Shown: positions 35,094-43,562, counted from the stretch's first letter. The stretch: 64,000 bases of DNA from Roseomonas sp. 18066 (GCF_902706185.1 NZ_CACSJM010000004.1:28665-92664), one strand, 5' to 3'. Notes: a model not told the origin generated them from the letters alone. Translations and numbers: made by a program.

Positions 35094-35407
35094 ATGATGG
35101 CGGCGGCAGTCGCACTTGTCGCGAACCTGCTCACGGTGGCAGCGGGCGACGCCTCGGCGGCCCCGACCGCCACTTCCGTGGCCGCGCCGCCAGCGGTGGC
35201 GCAGACCGTGCAGTACTGGGACCAGCGGCCGTACGAAGGCAACTGGGAGCGGCGCCACCAGTGGCGGGAGTGGCGCCGGGAGGGGGACGAGGCCCTCATG
35301 GCGAGGCAGCGCGGCGCGAAGCCTGGCGCATCGAGCAGGAACGCGAGCAGCGCCGGGCGTGGCGGCACCAGCAAGGTTATGGCCCGCGCTACGAACGCGG
35401 TTGGTGA
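35094..35407 (+). pseudogene. Small secreted protein gene with a frameshift
   Basis: The ATG at 35094 opens a clear signal peptide (MMAAAVALVANLLTVAAGDA with cleavage near SAA), then YWDQRPYEGNWERRHQWREW. The coding pattern then moves one frame near 35300 and continues as a Glu/Arg/Trp-rich tail, EAWRIEQEREQRRAWRHQQG and YGPRYERGW, ending at 35407. The unshifted frame ends at 35420 in an Ala/Ser-rich tail that looks spurious. It resembles short exported Arg/Trp-rich proteins of alphaproteobacteria. Function unknown. Confidence 0.55.
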
Positions 35408-35579
35408 TGGGAGGCCGTAGCGGCTGGCGGCCTTCCGACCACCAACATGGTACCGAATCCTTGGATCCGACGGGCCGCGCCACGCGTGCCGCGAGGCGTA
35501 GTCAGCCCATCCGGCCGGGCTGGTCCCCTTCGGCGGGCGCCGCGCTATGATGCACCCCGCCATCGGTTGGAGATCGAGC

Positions 35580-37055
35580 ATGCGGCTGCGCCTGAATCAC
35601 GAGTGGATGCTTGGAGATCGGATCGGGGCCGCTGGCTTCGGGCAGGTGTTCGAGGCTCAGTGCACCTCCGGGGATGTTGGTCCCGCCGTGGCAAAACTCG
35701 TCTCGAAGGCACCGGGCGCCCAGCGCGAGATGCTGTTCACGGACCTGGACGGGATCCGGAACGTCGTCCCCATCATCGACAGCGGTGAGACCGACGGCCA
35801 CTGGGTTCTGATTATGCCGCGCGCGCAGGCGTCATTGCGCCAGCACGTCACGGACTCCGGGGGCGCCCTGCCCCTGGAAGATGCGCTGTCCGTGATGGCT
35901 GACGTCGCCATGGCGCTATCCGACATGAACGGCAAGGTCGTGCACCGTGACCTGAAGCCAGAGAACGTCCTGCTTCTCGATGGCAGGTGGTGCCTCGCAG
36001 ATTTCGGCATCTCCCGGTACGCCGAGGCGACCACGTCGCCGGACACCCTGAAGTACGCGATGAGCTTCGCGTACGCCGCCCCGGAGCGGTGGAGGGGAGA
36101 GCGTGCCACCGGCGCGGCTGACGTGTATGCCCTGGGCGTCATCGCCCAGGAACTCCTGTCCGGCTCCCGCCCATTCCCAGGGCCTGACATGCACGATTTC
36201 CGGGAACAGCACCTGCACGCCGATCCGGTGCCGCTGGCAGGAGTCTCCACTGCCCTGGCGTCCGTCATCGCGGAATGTCTCTAGAAGTCGGCCGGTACCC
36301 GGCCCAGCCCCGCGAACCTCCTCGCACGCCTCGAGGCGGCCCAACGTGCCCCGGCCTCCCAGGGCAGGAGCCGCCTGCGTGAGGCAAACGGGATGAACGT
36401 CGCGCGTATGGGCCAGGAGGCCCGACAGGCGTCATCCGCGCTTTCAGACGCGGAAAGGCGCCGAGACCTCATCCGCGACGCGCAGGCTTCCTTCAGACGG
36501 CTGAGCGAGCAGGTGCGCGATGCCATCAAGACGGATGCTCCGACAGCTACCATCCGCACTGCACAGGACGGCGGCTGGTCCGCGTCGCTCAACGGGGCGA
36601 CCCTGTCCTTGAGCAACGTCGTCGCCGTGGCCGAGAAGCCGTGGGAAGGCTGGGAGGCGCCAGCCTTCAACGTGGCTGCCGCGACCTCCATTGAGGTGCG
36701 GGTGCCCTCGAATCGCTACGACTACGACGGCCGCTCGCACGCCCTCTGGTTCGGCGACATCAAGGAGGCGGGCCGATACGGCTGGTACGAGGCTGCCTTC
36801 ATGCTGAGCCCTTTTTCACGCCAGCGTTCCCGGCTCGCACCGTTCTCCCTGCCGCCCGGCGAGGCATCCGCGAAGGCGCTATGGACCGGGATGGCAGAGT
36901 ACCAGATGGCTTGGCCGTTCACGCCCTTCCCTTCGCAAAGCCTGGAAGATTTCATCGACCGGTGGCTCGGCTGGTTCGCTGACGGAACCCAAGGGAACCT
37001 ACACCATCCCAGCTCTATGCCGGAGCGGCGCCCGGAGGGCTCCTGGCGCCGCTGA
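35580..37055 (+). pseudogene. Serine/threonine protein kinase interrupted by an in-frame amber codon
   Basis: From the ATG at 35580 (GGAG upstream) the frame encodes a Hanks-type kinase: glycine loop IGAAGFGQVFEA, Lys39 in AVAKL, HRDLKPEN at 122-129, DFG at 141-143, and AAPER in the activation segment. Codon 235 (36282-36284) is TAG, within the C-lobe motif AECL-stop-KSAGTRPSP. Homologs have an amino acid there. The same frame continues without further stops to 37055, giving a coiled region and a C-terminal domain of about 190 residues. Either a nonsense mutation or suppression. The truncated kinase would lack the last C-lobe helix, so it is probably unstable. Confidence 0.8.
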
Positions 37056-37332
37056 AGACCCTGCCCGGCACCGGATTGGGCGCGGCAGCTCGACCGTGCG
37101 CACGCATCGCCCCATCCTCCGGAATTGTTTCTTCCAGACGGATGGTGGCAGTCCCTTCGTCAAGCCGGGCACCTGGCAGGCGATGGCGAGGACCGTTCGA
37201 TCTACCTGCGGGAGCCGGATGGCGGCACGGGTCCCGAGCGTCCCGGGGCCAAACAAGGCAAATGGTTCACCCAGGAAGGTGGACGCCTCTGCAAGTCGCC
37301 CGACGCTCCGATCCTCCTCGAGCTGTGCCCGC
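37056..37332 (+). other. Possible remnant reading frame downstream of the kinase
   Basis: The same frame as the kinase stays open after its stop. It reads WARQLDRAHASPHPPELFLP, DGWWQSLRQAGHLAGDGEDR and KQGKWFTQEGGRLCKSPDAP, and ends at 37379, overlapping the convergent protease gene. It looks more protein-like than chance but has only a TTG start and no recognised family. It may be the rest of a decayed gene. Confidence 0.25.
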
Positions 37333-38121
37333 TCAGCGCCAACGTCCTTCGCGATCCTCGAGCATCTCCTCATCCTTGATGCTCAGGATAGTCACAATCT
37401 CCCCGTCGGCGACCCTGAATGACTGCTCCTGGACATCGTACTGCTGGGCCTCGGACCGGTCGAACCACGCCTCGGCTCCGATCTTCCTCGGGAACGCCTG
37501 TTCGGCGCCGCGCCCATGGAGCAGATCGAAGGCGTAGCTCTCGGCGTCCAGCTCCGAACGTGGAAACCACCGCGACGGCACGTCCGGCGACCTCGCGAAC
37601 CACCTCCGTCCGCGCAGCCCATGGCACACCAGCATCGAAGGACTGTGCCCCGCCTCCACGAGCTTGATGGCGGTGGCGGACAGGCTCGCGCCGAACCGGC
37701 CAGCCAGATCCCGCAGCACCTTCACCGTGATCTGAGGATGGCGGCGCGCCAGGGGCGCCAGGAGATACGGAGGAAGCAGCAAATCCGCGGCAAAGCGGTT
37801 CGCTGACTTCTCGATATCCTGCGAACCTCGGCTGTCGCCAATGTCATCGCAGCGGCAGATCAGCGTCTTGCCGCGATGGAAGTGCCAATGACCGAGTTCG
37901 TGAGCGACCGAGAAGCGTTTCCGCTGCGGGATGGCGCGCCCATCGACCGTGATGATCGCTTTGTCGCCGACTCCGACGATGCGCGCCTCGCAGCCGTCCA
38001 ACTCCCGGTATTTCACCTTCACCACACCCATCTGCCAAGCGATCGCCTCGAGGTCGATCTCCTCCGGCTCGGTGACGCCGAGGTACTGCAGCACCTTCTC
38101 GGCGGGTGAAAGCGTGTTCAA
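37333..38121 (-). CDS. ImmA/IrrE-family metalloprotease
   Basis: Protein of 262 aa with the zinc-protease motif FSVAHELGHWHFH (HELGH at 74-78) and a downstream Glu-containing helix EKSANRFAADLLLPP that supplies the third zinc ligand. Family members such as IrrE and ImmA cleave DNA-binding repressors on damage or other signals. About 110 C-terminal residues form an extra domain that could sense the signal. Start is TTG at 38121, preceded by GGAAGGAAAG and overlapping the upstream stop by 4 bp. It is the last gene of a three-gene operon with a sigma-like factor, so its natural target is likely the middle protein or the sigma factor; this is inference. Confidence 0.88.
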   Translation of the reverse strand: MNTLSPAEKVLQYLGVTEPEEIDLEAIAWQMGVVKVKYRELDGCEARIVGVGDKAIITVDGRAIPQRKRFSVAHELGHWHFHRGKTLICRCDDIGDSRGSQDIEKSANRFAADLLLPPYLLAPLARRHPQITVKVLRDLAGRFGASLSATAIKLVEAGHSPSMLVCHGLRGRRWFARSPDVPSRWFPRSELDAESYAFDLLHGRGAEQAFPRKIGAEAWFDRSEAQQYDVQEQSFRVADGEIVTILSIKDEEMLEDREGRWR

Positions 38122-38546
38122 CTTTCCTTCCCTTCGTCCTCAAGGAGAGCCTTGAGCTCGGCGAGATCCTCCTCGACACCCCTTAGATCGCGTTCCGATT
38201 GCTCGGTGCCGTTGCGCGCCGCCATCGTGAGTTTGCGCGCGTTGCCGACATCGTTCGCCGCCCGACCCGCGAAGCCACCGGACTGTAATCCGGGAACGCG
38301 ACCACGAGGCGCCACGGAGCGATGCGCGGCGGCCGCAGCCTTCGCCGCGGCCATCCGCGTCTTCCCGCTCTCCAGGCGGGCGCGCTCGAACATGGAGCGC
38401 ATGGCCGCCGCCTGCGCCTCCAGGTCGATGCCGTCCTCGGCCGCCTCGGCGGCTATCTCCTCGTCCGTGGCGTTCAGGATGTCGTCGATCAGGGCGTCCT
38501 CAAGGTGCCGCACCGCGTCGCTGTCCTTGGTCGGACCCTTGCTCAT
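38118..38546 (-). CDS. Small acidic protein between sigma factor and ImmA protease, candidate anti-sigma or protease substrate
   Basis: Protein of 142 aa with GGGAGG before the ATG. The N-terminal half is acidic and helical (HLEDALIDDILNATDEEIAA), followed by an Ala-rich basic segment (ARLESGKTRMAAAKAAAAAH), a Gly/Arg linker and a C-terminal coiled-coil-like helix (EEDLAELKALLEDE). No recognised domain. Both ends overlap neighbours by 4 bp, so all three are made together. Position between a sigma factor and a repressor-cleaving protease suggests it holds the sigma factor inactive until cleaved. Confidence 0.65.
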   Translation of the reverse strand: MSKGPTKDSDAVRHLEDALIDDILNATDEEIAAEAAEDGIDLEAQAAAMRSMFERARLESGKTRMAAAKAAAAAHRSVAPRGRVPGLQSGGFAGRAANDVGNARKLTMAARNGTEQSERDLRGVEEDLAELKALLEDEGKES

Positions 38547-39136
38547 GGCTGGCCTCCCTCGGCCTGAAGCTTGCTCAACCGCCGCCTGATCAGGCGGCGC
38601 TTACTGGCGTACGCTGTCGGATCGAGTTCCGTAAGGCCCCGCAGCGCCTCGCCTTCCATTCCTTCAAGCATGCCCTCGAGGAGGATCTGCGCGTCGAAGT
38701 CACCCTCGAAGGCAGCCACGACCCTCTGTTTGAGCCTCCCGGCCGCCTGCTCCTCGGCCAGGGCCTCCTCGGCGGTCGGTTCGGCATCGGCCATGTCGAT
38801 CACCAGGGCGCCGGAGCCGTCATAAAGGGACGCGGCCCGCCGCACCGGGGAGTGCTTGACCTTCGCCCGCTCCCCGTGGGCGACGCTCTTCATGACCCCT
38901 GCCAGGAACGGCATCAGCAGCACTCCCTGCGGCCAGGGTCGGCCGCCATCGAGAACCCGCAGCATCGTCTCCTGCAAGAGCTCATCCTCCCTGCCCCTCC
39001 CCCCGGCGGCCAGCACGGTCGCGAGCTTGCGCAGTCGCGCCCAGCCGAAGGCATCGAGGTTCTCCAGTGCATCGCTGATCTCGTGGGGCTGGCGGAACGC
39101 CCTGCCCTCGTCGGCCACGGACGGCGGCTCGTCCAT
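38543..39136 (-). CDS. Sigma-70 family (ECF-like) RNA polymerase sigma factor
   Basis: Protein of 197 aa. The N-terminal half has a region-2-like pattern: LRKLATVLAAGGRGREDELL, then LLQETMLRVLDGGRPWP, then a hydrophobic helix ending FLAGVMKSVAHGERAK. After an acidic linker the C-terminal half resembles region 4: LEGMLEGMEGEALRGLTELD, followed by RRLIRRRLSKLQ as recognition helix. Similarity is to atypical ECF-like proteins, so DNA specificity is unknown. Start at the ATG at 39136 with AAGGA upstream. It is transcribed divergently from the metallo-beta-lactamase/E2-E1-JAB operon, which is the obvious candidate target. Confidence 0.75.
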   Translation of the reverse strand: MDEPPSVADEGRAFRQPHEISDALENLDAFGWARLRKLATVLAAGGRGREDELLQETMLRVLDGGRPWPQGVLLMPFLAGVMKSVAHGERAKVKHSPVRRAASLYDGSGALVIDMADAEPTAEEALAEEQAAGRLKQRVVAAFEGDFDAQILLEGMLEGMEGEALRGLTELDPTAYASKRRLIRRRLSKLQAEGGQP

Positions 39137-39307
39137 CTCTGAATCCTTATGCGCGGCGCGTCGGCCGGGTCGGACACCGCATCAATCCCGCCCACGAAAA
39201 AAAGAGTCGGTCAACCGGCGATTGATGTCCGAGCGGCCGCGCCGCCCGCGCATGGAAGGACAGAGGCGTAACCCGCCATGGACGCGGACCAGAAGGACCA
39301 AGGATAG
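39137..39307. promoter_or_regulatory. Divergent promoter region between the sigma/ImmA operon and the E2-E1-JAB operon
   Basis: The 171-bp gap must carry both promoters. It includes a short A-rich stretch (ACGAAAAAAAGAG near 39195-39207) unusual for this GC-rich window. No sigma-70 or ECF consensus can be assigned with confidence. If the sigma factor controls the locus, its recognition site should be here, in one or both directions. Confidence 0.5.
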
Positions 39308-40438
39308 ATGACGACTGCCAGGATTACCGTGTTTCCCCTGGGGAACGCCGACACGACCCGCATCGACCTGCGGGACGGCCGCAAGATGCTGGTCGACTAC
39401 GCCAACATGCGGAACCCCGCCGACGCGGCGGACAAGCGGATCGACCTCCCGGTCGAGCTGCGAAAGGACCTGAGCGCCGCCCGCCAGGATTCCTTTGACG
39501 TGGTGTGCTTCACCCACCTGGACGACGACCATGTCCGGGGGTCGAGCGACTTCTTCTCCTTCGACCACGCGTCCAAGTACCAGGGCGGCGAGCGCATCAA
39601 GATCAAGGAGCTTTGGGTCCCGGCGGGCGCCATCACCGAGGTGGGCTGCGAGGACTGCGCGCGGGTCATCCGCGAGGAGGCCAAGCACCGGCTCGAGAAG
39701 GGCTACGGCATCCGCGTCTTCTCGCGGCCGGACGCCCTGAAGGGGTGGCTGGCGACGAAGGGTCTTACGTTGGAGGCCCGCGCGCACCTCATCACCGACG
39801 CCGGTCAGCTGGTGCCCGGCTTCAGCAAGTGGGGCGCGGAGGGGGTCGAATTCTTCATCCACAGCCCGTTCGGCTTCCGCCGCAACGAGCGGGAAGTCGA
39901 GGACCGCAACCAGGACAGCGTGGTGTTCCAGGCGACCTTCCGGGAAGGCATCAAGGACACCCGTGCCCTGTTCACGGCCGACATGACCTGGGACGGTCTG
40001 TCGGACATCGTGAACATCACGCGCCTGCACGGGCACGACGAGCGGCTCCACTGGGACATCATGAAGCTGCCCCACCACTGCTCGTACCTGTCCTTGTCCA
40101 CCGTCAAGGGCGAGAACCACACCACGCCGGTGGAGGAGGTGCGCTGGCTGCAGGAGGATGCCGGGCAGCGCCGGAGCCTCATGATCTCCACCAGCAAGCC
40201 CATCCCCTTTCCCGGCACCGACGAGGACAAGGATCCGCAGCCGCCGCACCGGCAAGCGGCCAATTACTACAAGAGCGTCCAGAACCAGCGCGACGGCGAC
40301 TTCGTGGTGACCATGGAGCGGCCCAGGGCCAAGCCGCGGCCCGTGGAGGTCGACATCACGGAGCGTGGCGCGGTGCTTCGCAGCGCGGTCTCCGCGCCCG
40401 CAGTGGCCATCGCCTCGTCGCCGGTCAGGGCGGGTTGA
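39308..40438 (+). CDS. ComEC/Rec2-like metallo-beta-lactamase-fold hydrolase
   Basis: Cytosolic protein of 376 aa. Metal-binding motif I is FTHLDDDHVRGSSDF: His70, Asp72, Asp74, His75, with Asp in place of the second His as in ComEC-type members. Motif III/IV candidates are LFTADMTW (Asp near 225) and KLPHHCSYLSL (paired His near 255). There are no membrane segments, so this is only the hydrolase domain. Likely a metal-dependent phosphodiesterase or nuclease. Start at the ATG at 39308 with AAGGA upstream. First gene of an operon, 2 bp before the E2-E1-JAB gene. Possible roles are nuclease effector or signal-degrading enzyme. Confidence 0.85.
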   Translation: MTTARITVFPLGNADTTRIDLRDGRKMLVDYANMRNPADAADKRIDLPVELRKDLSAARQDSFDVVCFTHLDDDHVRGSSDFFSFDHASKYQGGERIKIKELWVPAGAITEVGCEDCARVIREEAKHRLEKGYGIRVFSRPDALKGWLATKGLTLEARAHLITDAGQLVPGFSKWGAEGVEFFIHSPFGFRRNEREVEDRNQDSVVFQATFREGIKDTRALFTADMTWDGLSDIVNITRLHGHDERLHWDIMKLPHHCSYLSLSTVKGENHTTPVEEVRWLQEDAGQRRSLMISTSKPIPFPGTDEDKDPQPPHRQAANYYKSVQNQRDGDFVVTMERPRAKPRPVEVDITERGAVLRSAVSAPAVAIASSPVRAG

Positions 40439-40440
40439 CC

Positions 40441-42744
40441 ATGGCGCTCCACCCCAAGCTCGAAATCCTTGGCGCGGCGGTGGCGCCGCGTCAGCTGCAG
40501 CATCCCCGTGCGGCAGCCATGGCGGCTTACCTGGCTTCCGGCGATCACGACGACGCCCGTCTGCTGGAATGCCGACTGCGCCGCGAGGACGGCCTGGAGA
40601 CCGTCCTGTTCGAGGTCCGGGCGGAGCGTCCCCAGGTGATGGTCGCGGACATTCGTCGATGGGAGCCGGTCGCGGCCGTGTTCGCGGCCAGCGACGACAG
40701 GCAGCCCTGCCTCTTCGCGGCGCGGGAGGACTTCCCCGAGGTGCCGCACCAGAACATCGTCCCAGCCGGGTGGATGCGCAGCCCGTGCGTGGACGACCGT
40801 CCGTGGGCCGAGGCGAGGTCCACCTGGACCCCGCTAGCATTCCTGGAGAGGGTCCGGTGGTGGATGGGCGCCGCGGCCAGCGGTGGCCTTTCGGACCAGG
40901 CCCAGGCCATCGACCCGCTGTTCGTCTCGTCGGGACCGAACATCGCGATCCCGAGGGCGTTCCTGCAGCCTGACACCCCTGCCGGGAACATGACCTTGTT
41001 CGCTGGGGCGGGCACGGAGAAGACCGCGCTCTACCACCTCCGCCCGGACGCCGCCCGGGACGGCGGCCGGGGAGCACTGAGGCTCATCCCCGTTCGTCTG
41101 CCCCCGCAGCCGATGCGGGCTGTCCGGTCGGCGCCGAGGACACTCGCCGAGCTCATCACGGCCTTCAGCGACTGCGGCTTCGACCTGCTGGCGGCGCTTC
41201 GCGAGGCCGCGCTCGACGTCCTGAACCCGCCCTACAGCAATCCGCCGCGCGTGGCGGTGCTGCTGGTCGCCCCCATCGTCCGCATCGCCGACGGACCCGT
41301 CGCGGCGGAGGACGCCCGGGCCTTCGGCATCCCGCTGACGCTGGGCGAGCTTGGCGAACGCCTCGGCACCATCGCCAGCAACCCAGGGTACAGCGCCGCA
41401 GACCCCGGGAAGTCTTCCCCCTACGGCCGCTCCTTCCCGCCCGCAGCCCCGGAAGGGCTGGAAGCCGTCGTAATCGACAGCCTGCCGGTTCACGCCGAGT
41501 TCGACCGGGAGCTGGCGCGCGAGTGCGCAGGGCTGGACGGTGCCGACGCCCGCCAAGTCGTCTTGGTCGGAGCCGGTGCGGTCGGATCCCATCTGGCGCT
41601 GGCACTGGCCCGCGAAGGCCGGTTCCGCTGGACCGTCGTGGACGACGACCACCTGCTGCCGCACAACCTGGCGCGGCACACCCTCGGGCGATACGAGCTG
41701 GGCGATCGCAAGGCAAACGCCCTCGCGGCCGAGGTCGCCGAACTGCTGGGTGAGGTCGACGACGCCCACGGCCTCGCCTGCAACGTGCTGTTTCCCGGGG
41801 ACATGGCGCCGGAGCTGGATGCGGCATTGGCCGAGGCCGAGCTCGTCATCGATGCCTCGGCCTCCGTGGCCGCCGCCCGCCGGTTGTCGGACGCCGCTGG
41901 CGGCGCACGGCGCGCGTCCGTCTTCCTGAACCCGGCCGGGACAGCTTCGGTGGTGATGTCCGAGGACGCCGTCCGCGCCACGCGCCTCGACGCGCTGGAG
42001 GGCCAGTACTACCGCCACCTGCTGCGCGAACCGCGCTTGCGTGCCCACCTCGCGCCGCCGGATGGCGGCCTGCGGTACACCGGCGCCTGCCGACACGTCA
42101 GCAGCCGCATTCCGGAAACGAACGTCGCCGCGCTGACCGCCCTAGCCTCCCGCGGCTTCACCGCTTCACTTGACGGCGATGTCGGGGGCATCGGCATCTG
42201 GACGCTGGATGCGGACGGCGGGGTTTTCGTCTCGAAGGCCATGGCGCGGACCACGTGGCGCGTGCCGGTCGCCGACTGGACAGTCGTCTACGACGAGGGG
42301 CTGCTCGACCACCTCAAGGCGGCGCGCGAGGCCGCGCTGCCTGCTGAGACCGGCGGCGCCTTGGTGGGCATCGTGGATGTCGCCAGGAAGTCCATCATCG
42401 TTGTGGACGCGCTCGCGCCGCCGCCCGACAGCGTCGGCAGCCCGACTCAGTTCGAGCGTGGCGTGGACGGCCTGCTCGGCAGGCTGGCCGACATTCAGTC
42501 GGTCACGCGGGACCAGGTTCGGTACGTCGGCGAGTGGCACAGCCACCCACGCCGCCACAGCGCTATGCCCAGCCAGACAGATGTCGCGCAGCTCCTCGGG
42601 CTGCACGGCGAGCTCGGTCGCGAGGGGATCCCGCCGGTCATGTTGATCGCGGGCGAGCGGGACGTCGCCCTGGTGTCCGCCACCAGCCCTGCCGACGCGG
42701 CCCCTGAGGCCAGTGACATCTGCATCCAGGAGCCTGCCCAGTGA
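40441..42744 (+). CDS. E2-E1-JAB three-domain ubiquitin-like conjugation protein
   Basis: Protein of 767 aa. Residues about 1-150 look like a prokaryotic E2: PHQNIVPAGWMRSPCVDDRP with candidate catalytic Cys116, then WTPLAFLERVRWWMG. Residues about 160-350 are a linker domain. The E1/ThiF domain (about 370-620) has the nucleotide loop VGAGAVGSH (about 376-384), acidic strand VVDDDHLLPHNLARH, Lys424 in GDRKANA, and a candidate thioester Cys550 in TGACRHVSSRIPE. The C-terminal JAB/JAMM isopeptidase (about 630-745) has Glu637 in ETGGALVG and EWHSHP with His700, His702 and Asp714. Activation, transfer and deconjugation are thus on one chain. No ubiquitin-like protein is encoded beside it. Related E1/E2/JAB sets occur in CBASS and Bil defence operons. 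Confidence 0.85.
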   Translation: MALHPKLEILGAAVAPRQLQHPRAAAMAAYLASGDHDDARLLECRLRREDGLETVLFEVRAERPQVMVADIRRWEPVAAVFAASDDRQPCLFAAREDFPEVPHQNIVPAGWMRSPCVDDRPWAEARSTWTPLAFLERVRWWMGAAASGGLSDQAQAIDPLFVSSGPNIAIPRAFLQPDTPAGNMTLFAGAGTEKTALYHLRPDAARDGGRGALRLIPVRLPPQPMRAVRSAPRTLAELITAFSDCGFDLLAALREAALDVLNPPYSNPPRVAVLLVAPIVRIADGPVAAEDARAFGIPLTLGELGERLGTIASNPGYSAADPGKSSPYGRSFPPAAPEGLEAVVIDSLPVHAEFDRELARECAGLDGADARQVVLVGAGAVGSHLALALAREGRFRWTVVDDDHLLPHNLARHTLGRYELGDRKANALAAEVAELLGEVDDAHGLACNVLFPGDMAPELDAALAEAELVIDASASVAAARRLSDAAGGARRASVFLNPAGTASVVMSEDAVRATRLDALEGQYYRHLLREPRLRAHLAPPDGGLRYTGACRHVSSRIPETNVAALTALASRGFTASLDGDVGGIGIWTLDADGGVFVSKAMARTTWRVPVADWTVVYDEGLLDHLKAAREAALPAETGGALVGIVDVARKSIIVVDALAPPPDSVGSPTQFERGVDGLLGRLADIQSVTRDQVRYVGEWHSHPRRHSAMPSQTDVAQLLGLHGELGREGIPPVMLIAGERDVALVSATSPADAAPEASDICIQEPAQ

Positions 42745-43562
42745 GTAAGCCGCTTCCCCTCGTCCTCGACCATTACGACCGCGGTGCGCGGCTCTACCCG
42801 GCGATGATCGCGATGTTTCCAGCGCTCGTGGCCGGTTCGGTCATGGTGCCGCACTTCTTCGGCAAGGACGCCCTGGCCCTGCTGCTGTCATTGGTTGCCG
42901 CGTGCGGCCTGTTGGTGCTCGTGGCCCACGTCGCCCGCGACGCCGGGAAGGCAAAGGAGTCCGGATGGTTCCATGCCTGGGGCGGCAGACCATCGGTCTC
43001 GATGCTCCGCCATCGGGACCGCCGCTTGCTCGGCCCGGACAAGGCACACCACCATAGTTTCCTGGCCGCGCATGTGCCGGGCCTGTGCCTCCCGTCGGCC
43101 GAGCAGGAGATGGCCGACCCGGCCGGAGCGGATGGAGCATACGGTAGGGCGGTGAACTGGCTGCTGCAGCAGACCCGGGACCAGGCGCACTTCGGCCTGC
43201 TCTTCCGCCGCAACCTGGAGTACGGCTTCCGGCGCAACCTGACGGCGCTACGGAGCGTGGCGCTGTCCTTGGATTCCGTCCTCATCTGCGGGGTGGTGAC
43301 GACGCTGCTCCTCACGGACCGCGGCGTCATCCCGGAGCGGTTCGCGCTTCCCGCCTCGGGTGCTGGCCTGACGCTCGGTGTCGCCGTGCTCCATGCCGCG
43401 CTCGCGCTGGCAATCCTGCGGCCAGCATGGGTCGCGCGGGCATCCGAGGACTTTTCCCGGCAGCTGCTCGCTTCCTGCGACACGCTCGGCGCCTCCCCCG
43501 TCAAGCCTGCCGCTAAGAAGGCGGCCGCCCCGACCCGGAAGAAGGCTGCGGCGCCGACCTAG
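42741..43562 (+). CDS. Four-helix membrane protein with Lys/Ala/Pro tail, putative effector
   Basis: Protein of 273 aa. Predicted membrane helices at about 20-39, 43-64, 172-192 and 206-227 form two hairpins. They flank a soluble cytosolic loop (65-170) rich in His/Trp/Arg (HRDRRLLGPDKAHHHSFLAA). The C-terminus is a repeated basic tail (KPAAKKAAAPT, RKKAAAPT) like histone H1 tails. Start GTG overlaps the E2-E1-JAB stop (GTGA), so the genes are coupled. It is not a family I recognise. Position and topology resemble membrane effectors of defence operons such as SLATT-type proteins. The IS5 element begins at the last base of its TAG stop, leaving the protein unchanged. Confidence 0.75.
   Translation: MSKPLPLVLDHYDRGARLYPAMIAMFPALVAGSVMVPHFFGKDALALLLSLVAACGLLVLVAHVARDAGKAKESGWFHAWGGRPSVSMLRHRDRRLLGPDKAHHHSFLAAHVPGLCLPSAEQEMADPAGADGAYGRAVNWLLQQTRDQAHFGLLFRRNLEYGFRRNLTALRSVALSLDSVLICGVVTTLLLTDRGVIPERFALPASGAGLTLGVAVLHAALALAILRPAWVARASEDFSRQLLASCDTLGASPVKPAAKKAAAPTRKKAAAPT

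Noticed and set aside
39505..40440. Upstream extension of the E2-E1-JAB frame inside the metallo-beta-lactamase gene
   Set aside because: The extension is Arg/Gly-rich and overlaps conserved lactamase motifs in another frame; the ATG at 40441 directly after the lactamase stop is the natural start.
39182..41077. 631-codon minus-strand open frame opposite the metallo-beta-lactamase and E2-E1-JAB genes
   Set aside because: It is low-complexity (Gly/Arg/Pro/Val) and exactly opposite two genes with clear catalytic motifs; it is a GC-driven shadow frame.
40441..42744. Simple thiamin or molybdopterin E1 (ThiF/MoeB) assignment
   Set aside because: The N-terminal E2-like segment, the fused JAB isopeptidase and the membrane and lactamase partners do not fit a cofactor-sulfur role, and no ThiS/MoaD-like gene is present.
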